From: Ignavibacteriota bacterium
GTDB lineage: Bacteria; Bacteroidota; Ignavibacteria; Kapaibacteriales; UBA2268
DNA length: 36,366 bases
Assembly: GCA_016219595.1 (NCBI GenBank)
Contig: JACRLY010000034.1
Location: forward strand, 1-36,366
Direction of reading: 5' to 3'
In this document: one piece after another, positions 33,558 through 36,366 of the stretch
Layout of the letters: each line of letters starts with the position of its first letter
How positions within the stretch are numbered: position 1 is the stretch's first letter
Translations under genes and position numbers: made by a program
The notes under the pieces: model-generated
Told to the model about the DNA's origin: nothing
What the model saw: the letters and a program-made list of their open reading frames with translations, nothing else
The model's database searches: none

Positions 33558-35609
33558 CTAATTTTCAATATATAATTTACCAAATTCGATTTTATCAGCA
33601 AGGATTATCCTGTAGAAATAAATACCGCAGTAAAAATCCTTAATATTCAATTCAAATTCATTATTGTTATCATTAAAATTCCGGATTAAACCGGTAACAG
33701 GATTTCCCAAAATATCATAAAGAGAGAAATTTATTCTTCCGCTAATATTTCTCTTAAATAATAATTTATTCCCCATCTGTGTAATCGTCAGCATCAATCC
33801 CTCATCATTATAATTAATTCCGGATTCGGGTGATGTGGTAAATGTATTTGTTTTCGACCAGGTACTTTGTTTATCTTCGTTAAATGCTTTAATTCTCCAA
33901 TAATATTTAGTATTATAGTCAAGATTTAGATTGAATGTTGTGTCTGCAATATTCGATGAATCAACAATGATATTAAAAAAATCATGATTATCAGAAACCT
34001 GGAGCCTGTAATATGAAGAAATCGAAACAGGTTCCCACACAAATTTACATTGCACGGTAACTTCAACAGCACTGTCCGGTGGATTAATGCAAACAGGTGC
34101 TGATACTACCGGTACAAATCCAATTATAAATTCACCTGAATTATTAATTTCAGCTTCAAAACATTTTTCATTAATATTGTAAATAGTTTCTAATCTTTCA
34201 AATTTTCCGCTTCCTTCAACGGCTCTTCCGTATATATGATATTCATCAGCAGAGTATGAACTGTCATAATTAATATTAAACTTTATTGTTGCGGAGAAAT
34301 CACTGATTCCGTTTCTTGAAATTACCCATCTTTTCATACCGGTTTCCGGTATTGAATCATCTGTGAATTCCAAATTATGCGGAGGATAAAAGTGTTCCTC
34401 AGCAGAAATGTTCCCTGAGCCGGTAAAATTTTTAACCTGTAATTTTATACCTGTAATATTAGTGTCTTTATCAAAAATATAAATACCCTGATTTTCAATG
34501 TTCAAGGTAACAGCATGCATTTTATAAATATTTTTATAAGCAGCATAACTTTGGGACGGAAATCCTTTAATCTCTAATGTTTTTGAGCCATCTGGTCTGA
34601 CTTCAGTGGCAATCAAACTTTTACCGTTAGCTCCCCAACCTATAAAAGTGTTCCCGTTAGGAAGTCTCTGTGCATTACCGGTTGCCATTGAAAATACTTT
34701 TGTTGTATCAAAAAATTCCCAGACTTTCTCAATTGTTTTGTTAGTTTCGTCAATCCTGTATTCAACTGCTCTCGAGTATGGCTGAGGTTTCAGATTTCCA
34801 TTATCAAACATAAACAAATTGCCATTTGCCAACCTTGCAACGGAATGCTGATGTGAAAATCCATAAAAATCATCAATGGTATCATTCAGGAATTGAAATT
34901 GGTTGTTTTTACACATTTTTCCACCCAACCTCCAAATAATTTCACCGGTCAACTTATTTATTTTTGTAATTTCATCAAGAACCCGGCTCGAGAATATTAT
35001 ATTGCCATCAGTATCATAGAATACAGAATTCATATGGCATGAAATAATAGTCGGTTGCAAAATGTTAATGTCCGGAGTAACATCTGTAATATCAAAATGG
35101 TCTAAAGATTTCCATTCAAAAACAACATTTTTATTCTCATCAATTTCCTGTATTACATTTCCAAAAACCACCGCGTTAGTATTCCCTCCGGGAACTTTCT
35201 GGCTCATATCCACAAACCTTCTTTCACCTCCAATAAGTACAGCATGTCCGTTTGGAAATAGTGTGAAATCATGGAAATCCGTATCATAATTATTTTTGCA
35301 TCTGATACTATCGAGTATTTCTTCACTGTCGTTCATTATGAAATATTTAATAGCTGAAAAATAACTTATTAATCCGATTGGTTCTACGTTTAGATTTATA
35401 AAGTTATTCATACCACCCAGATTTTTTACATAAATAGGATACCCCGGATTATCAACAAGGTAAAATGTTCCGGGTGGAGTTGGTGTTAAAAACAAATAAC
35501 CCGGAGCAGGATTATCCATAATTGACACATTTAATTTCTCCGGGTCAACGGCATTAAGTTGTAAATGAAATGTCACAAACAAAAATGTTATTAGTATTAT
35601 TCTACTCAT
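33558..35609 (-). CDS. Arylsulfotransferase-like secreted protein, paralog 5 (one FN3-like repeat, T9SS)
   Basis: The 683-residue protein is taken from ATG 35609; an in-frame TTG two codons earlier is less likely. It has a signal peptide (ending Q-L-N-A near residue 20), an ASST-type propeller with T-D-F-H-D-F, S-C-H-M-N-S, W-R-L-G-G-K-M-C, G-F-S-H-Q-H-S-V (250-257), S-R-A-V-E-Y, Q-R-L-P-N-G-N-T and E-E-H-F-Y-P-P-H-N, a single fibronectin-III-like repeat (about 500-591) and a T9SS tail (F-S-L-Y-D-I-L-G-N, G-K-L-Y-I-E-N). It is about 100 residues shorter than paralogs 2 and 4 because one repeat is absent. It lies 72 bp after paralog 6, probably in the same transcription unit. Confidence 0.85.
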   Translation of the reverse strand: MSRIILITFLFVTFHLQLNAVDPEKLNVSIMDNPAPGYLFLTPTPPGTFYLVDNPGYPIYVKNLGGMNNFINLNVEPIGLISYFSAIKYFIMNDSEEILDSIRCKNNYDTDFHDFTLFPNGHAVLIGGERRFVDMSQKVPGGNTNAVVFGNVIQEIDENKNVVFEWKSLDHFDITDVTPDINILQPTIISCHMNSVFYDTDGNIIFSSRVLDEITKINKLTGEIIWRLGGKMCKNNQFQFLNDTIDDFYGFSHQHSVARLANGNLFMFDNGNLKPQPYSRAVEYRIDETNKTIEKVWEFFDTTKVFSMATGNAQRLPNGNTFIGWGANGKSLIATEVRPDGSKTLEIKGFPSQSYAAYKNIYKMHAVTLNIENQGIYIFDKDTNITGIKLQVKNFTGSGNISAEEHFYPPHNLEFTDDSIPETGMKRWVISRNGISDFSATIKFNINYDSSYSADEYHIYGRAVEGSGKFERLETIYNINEKCFEAEINNSGEFIIGFVPVVSAPVCINPPDSAVEVTVQCKFVWEPVSISSYYRLQVSDNHDFFNIIVDSSNIADTTFNLNLDYNTKYYWRIKAFNEDKQSTWSKTNTFTTSPESGINYNDEGLMLTITQMGNKLLFKRNISGRINFSLYDILGNPVTGLIRNFNDNNNEFELNIKDFYCGIYFYRIILADKIEFGKLYIEN

Positions 35610-35681
35610 TGTCAATTATCCATTTATTATAAATTTATCTTTTTCTAATGATATTATTGATTCAAATTAATTCAATAAATA

Positions 35682-36366
35682 TTATTTCCCTATATATAAT
35701 TTGCCGTACTTTTCATTTCCGGCTAAACTGATTTTATAGAAATATACACCATAATTCATATCATTGCAAAATATGCCGGGCAAATTACCTGTCCCGGGAT
35801 TTACATAATTTTCATCTTTCACAATATTGCCAATTAAATCATATATTTGAAATTTAATACTCCCGGTATTGTAATTCAATTTAATTTGTAAATAATCATT
35901 TTCCTGTTGAATCGTAAAATCCTGGTCGTTATCCTCAGCAACTTGATTTGCGTCCTTTGTAATGAACTTATTGATATTTGACCAATTGCTTTGAGAACTC
36001 CCTGTTTGAGCTTTCACATGCCAATAATATTCAGTTCCATTTCTTAAGACCAATTCGAGATGATTATCCGTGATGTTTGACGAATCAATTAATAAATCCG
36101 AAAAATCGGAATTGTAAGAAAGTTGAAATCTGAAAAATGCATTTGATGATAATCCCTGCCATAAGAAATTAGTATTAATATCAATATTACTGGAATTATC
36201 TGTCGGAAAAATTGCAGTCGGAGCTTCAAGTAATTCTATTGTTCCTATAATAAATTCCCCCGGTCCTGAAATTTTTCCTTTAATTGTATTTGTCTCTTTA
36301 TCATAATAAGTTTCCAATGGATAAAAATCTCCTGTCGCTTCCATTGACCTGAAAAATATTATTTTA
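35682..36366 (-). CDS. Arylsulfotransferase-like secreted protein, paralog 6, C-terminal part only
   Basis: The frame runs off the window end without a start, so this is the 3' end of a longer gene. The visible 228 residues begin R-S-M-E-A-T-G-D-F-Y-P-L-E, which aligns with R-A-V-E-G-S-G-K-F-E-R-L-E of paralog 5 in the linking domain. One fibronectin-III-like repeat follows (A-P-T-A-I-F-P to F-I-T-K-D), then a T9SS sorting domain (K-F-Q-I-Y-D-L-I-G-N, G-V-Y-F-Y-K-I, G-K-L-Y-I-G-K). An internal Met at 36344 is not the start. The propeller itself is not in the window, but its presence is expected from the homology. Confidence 0.8.
   Translation of the reverse strand, partial: KIIFFRSMEATGDFYPLETYYDKETNTIKGKISGPGEFIIGTIELLEAPTAIFPTDNSSNIDINTNFLWQGLSSNAFFRFQLSYNSDFSDLLIDSSNITDNHLELVLRNGTEYYWHVKAQTGSSQSNWSNINKFITKDANQVAEDNDQDFTIQQENDYLQIKLNYNTGSIKFQIYDLIGNIVKDENYVNPGTGNLPGIFCNDMNYGVYFYKISLAGNEKYGKLYIGK

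Noticed and set aside
23267-36366. PQQ-dependent dehydrogenase reading of the propeller proteins
   Set aside because: The W-R-L-G-G, S-H-Q-H-S-V and Q-R-L-P-N-G-N-T motifs fit ASST-type propellers, and PQQ-propeller tryptophan docking motifs are not seen.
1-36366. tRNA, rRNA, insertion sequence or prophage genes
   Set aside because: No cloverleaf-like GC-rich stretch, transposase, integrase or phage structural protein was found in any spacer or frame.

Overview
The window is AT-rich DNA from a Gram-negative bacterium of the FCB group (Bacteroidota, Ignavibacteriota or Kapabacteria-like). The evidence is eight proteins with Por/type IX secretion (T9SS) C-terminal sorting domains, lipoproteins with a Bacteroidota-style N-terminus, and several matches to the Bacteroidota -7 box TAnnTTTG, one with a -33 TTTG at the expected distance. 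Phylum is an inference; no rRNA or tRNA gene is visible.

Layout. 1-792 is the 3' part of a class III CoA-transferase gene. 1070-4859 is a tandem array of five paralogous lipoprotein genes that share intergenic sequence as well as coding sequence. 4860-5159 is a cluster of short palindromes. 5160-6824 encodes a PolX-type protein whose polymerase metal site is altered but whose PHP nuclease domain looks intact. It is followed by an MntA-HepT toxin-antitoxin pair and then by a diverged copy of the last 30 or so codons of polX, so the pair sits between two polX 3' ends. 7714-9981 (minus) encodes a malic enzyme/phosphotransacetylase fusion. 10348-13057 is a PAS histidine kinase and NarL-type response regulator pair. 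13277-14548 (minus) is a secreted BNR-repeat propeller. 15083-17312 holds an LCP-like membrane protein, a cupin and a secreted protein of unknown function. 17404-17583 is a short ribosomal protein L33 gene with a clear promoter and terminator. 17768-22477 encodes a giant secreted propeller/WD40-like/PKD protein. A 96-residue unknown gene follows on the minus strand.

From 23267 to the window end the minus strand is one array of six arylsulfotransferase-like (ASST) secreted propeller proteins with one to three fibronectin-III-like repeats and T9SS tails, the last one running off the window. Gene order and spacing suggest a duplicated two-gene unit.

The most unusual signal is non-coding. Two intergenic regions on opposite strands (14795-14990 and 22872-23130) share one architecture: a TGTAG/CTACA dyad, CTACA/CTATA boxes repeated at exactly 23-bp steps, a -7-like box, and an RNA hairpin whose stem is GATGCCTGG paired with CCAGG(C/T)AT, ending in a T-rich tract. 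This looks like a small family of regulated small RNAs or leader RNAs that I do not recognise.
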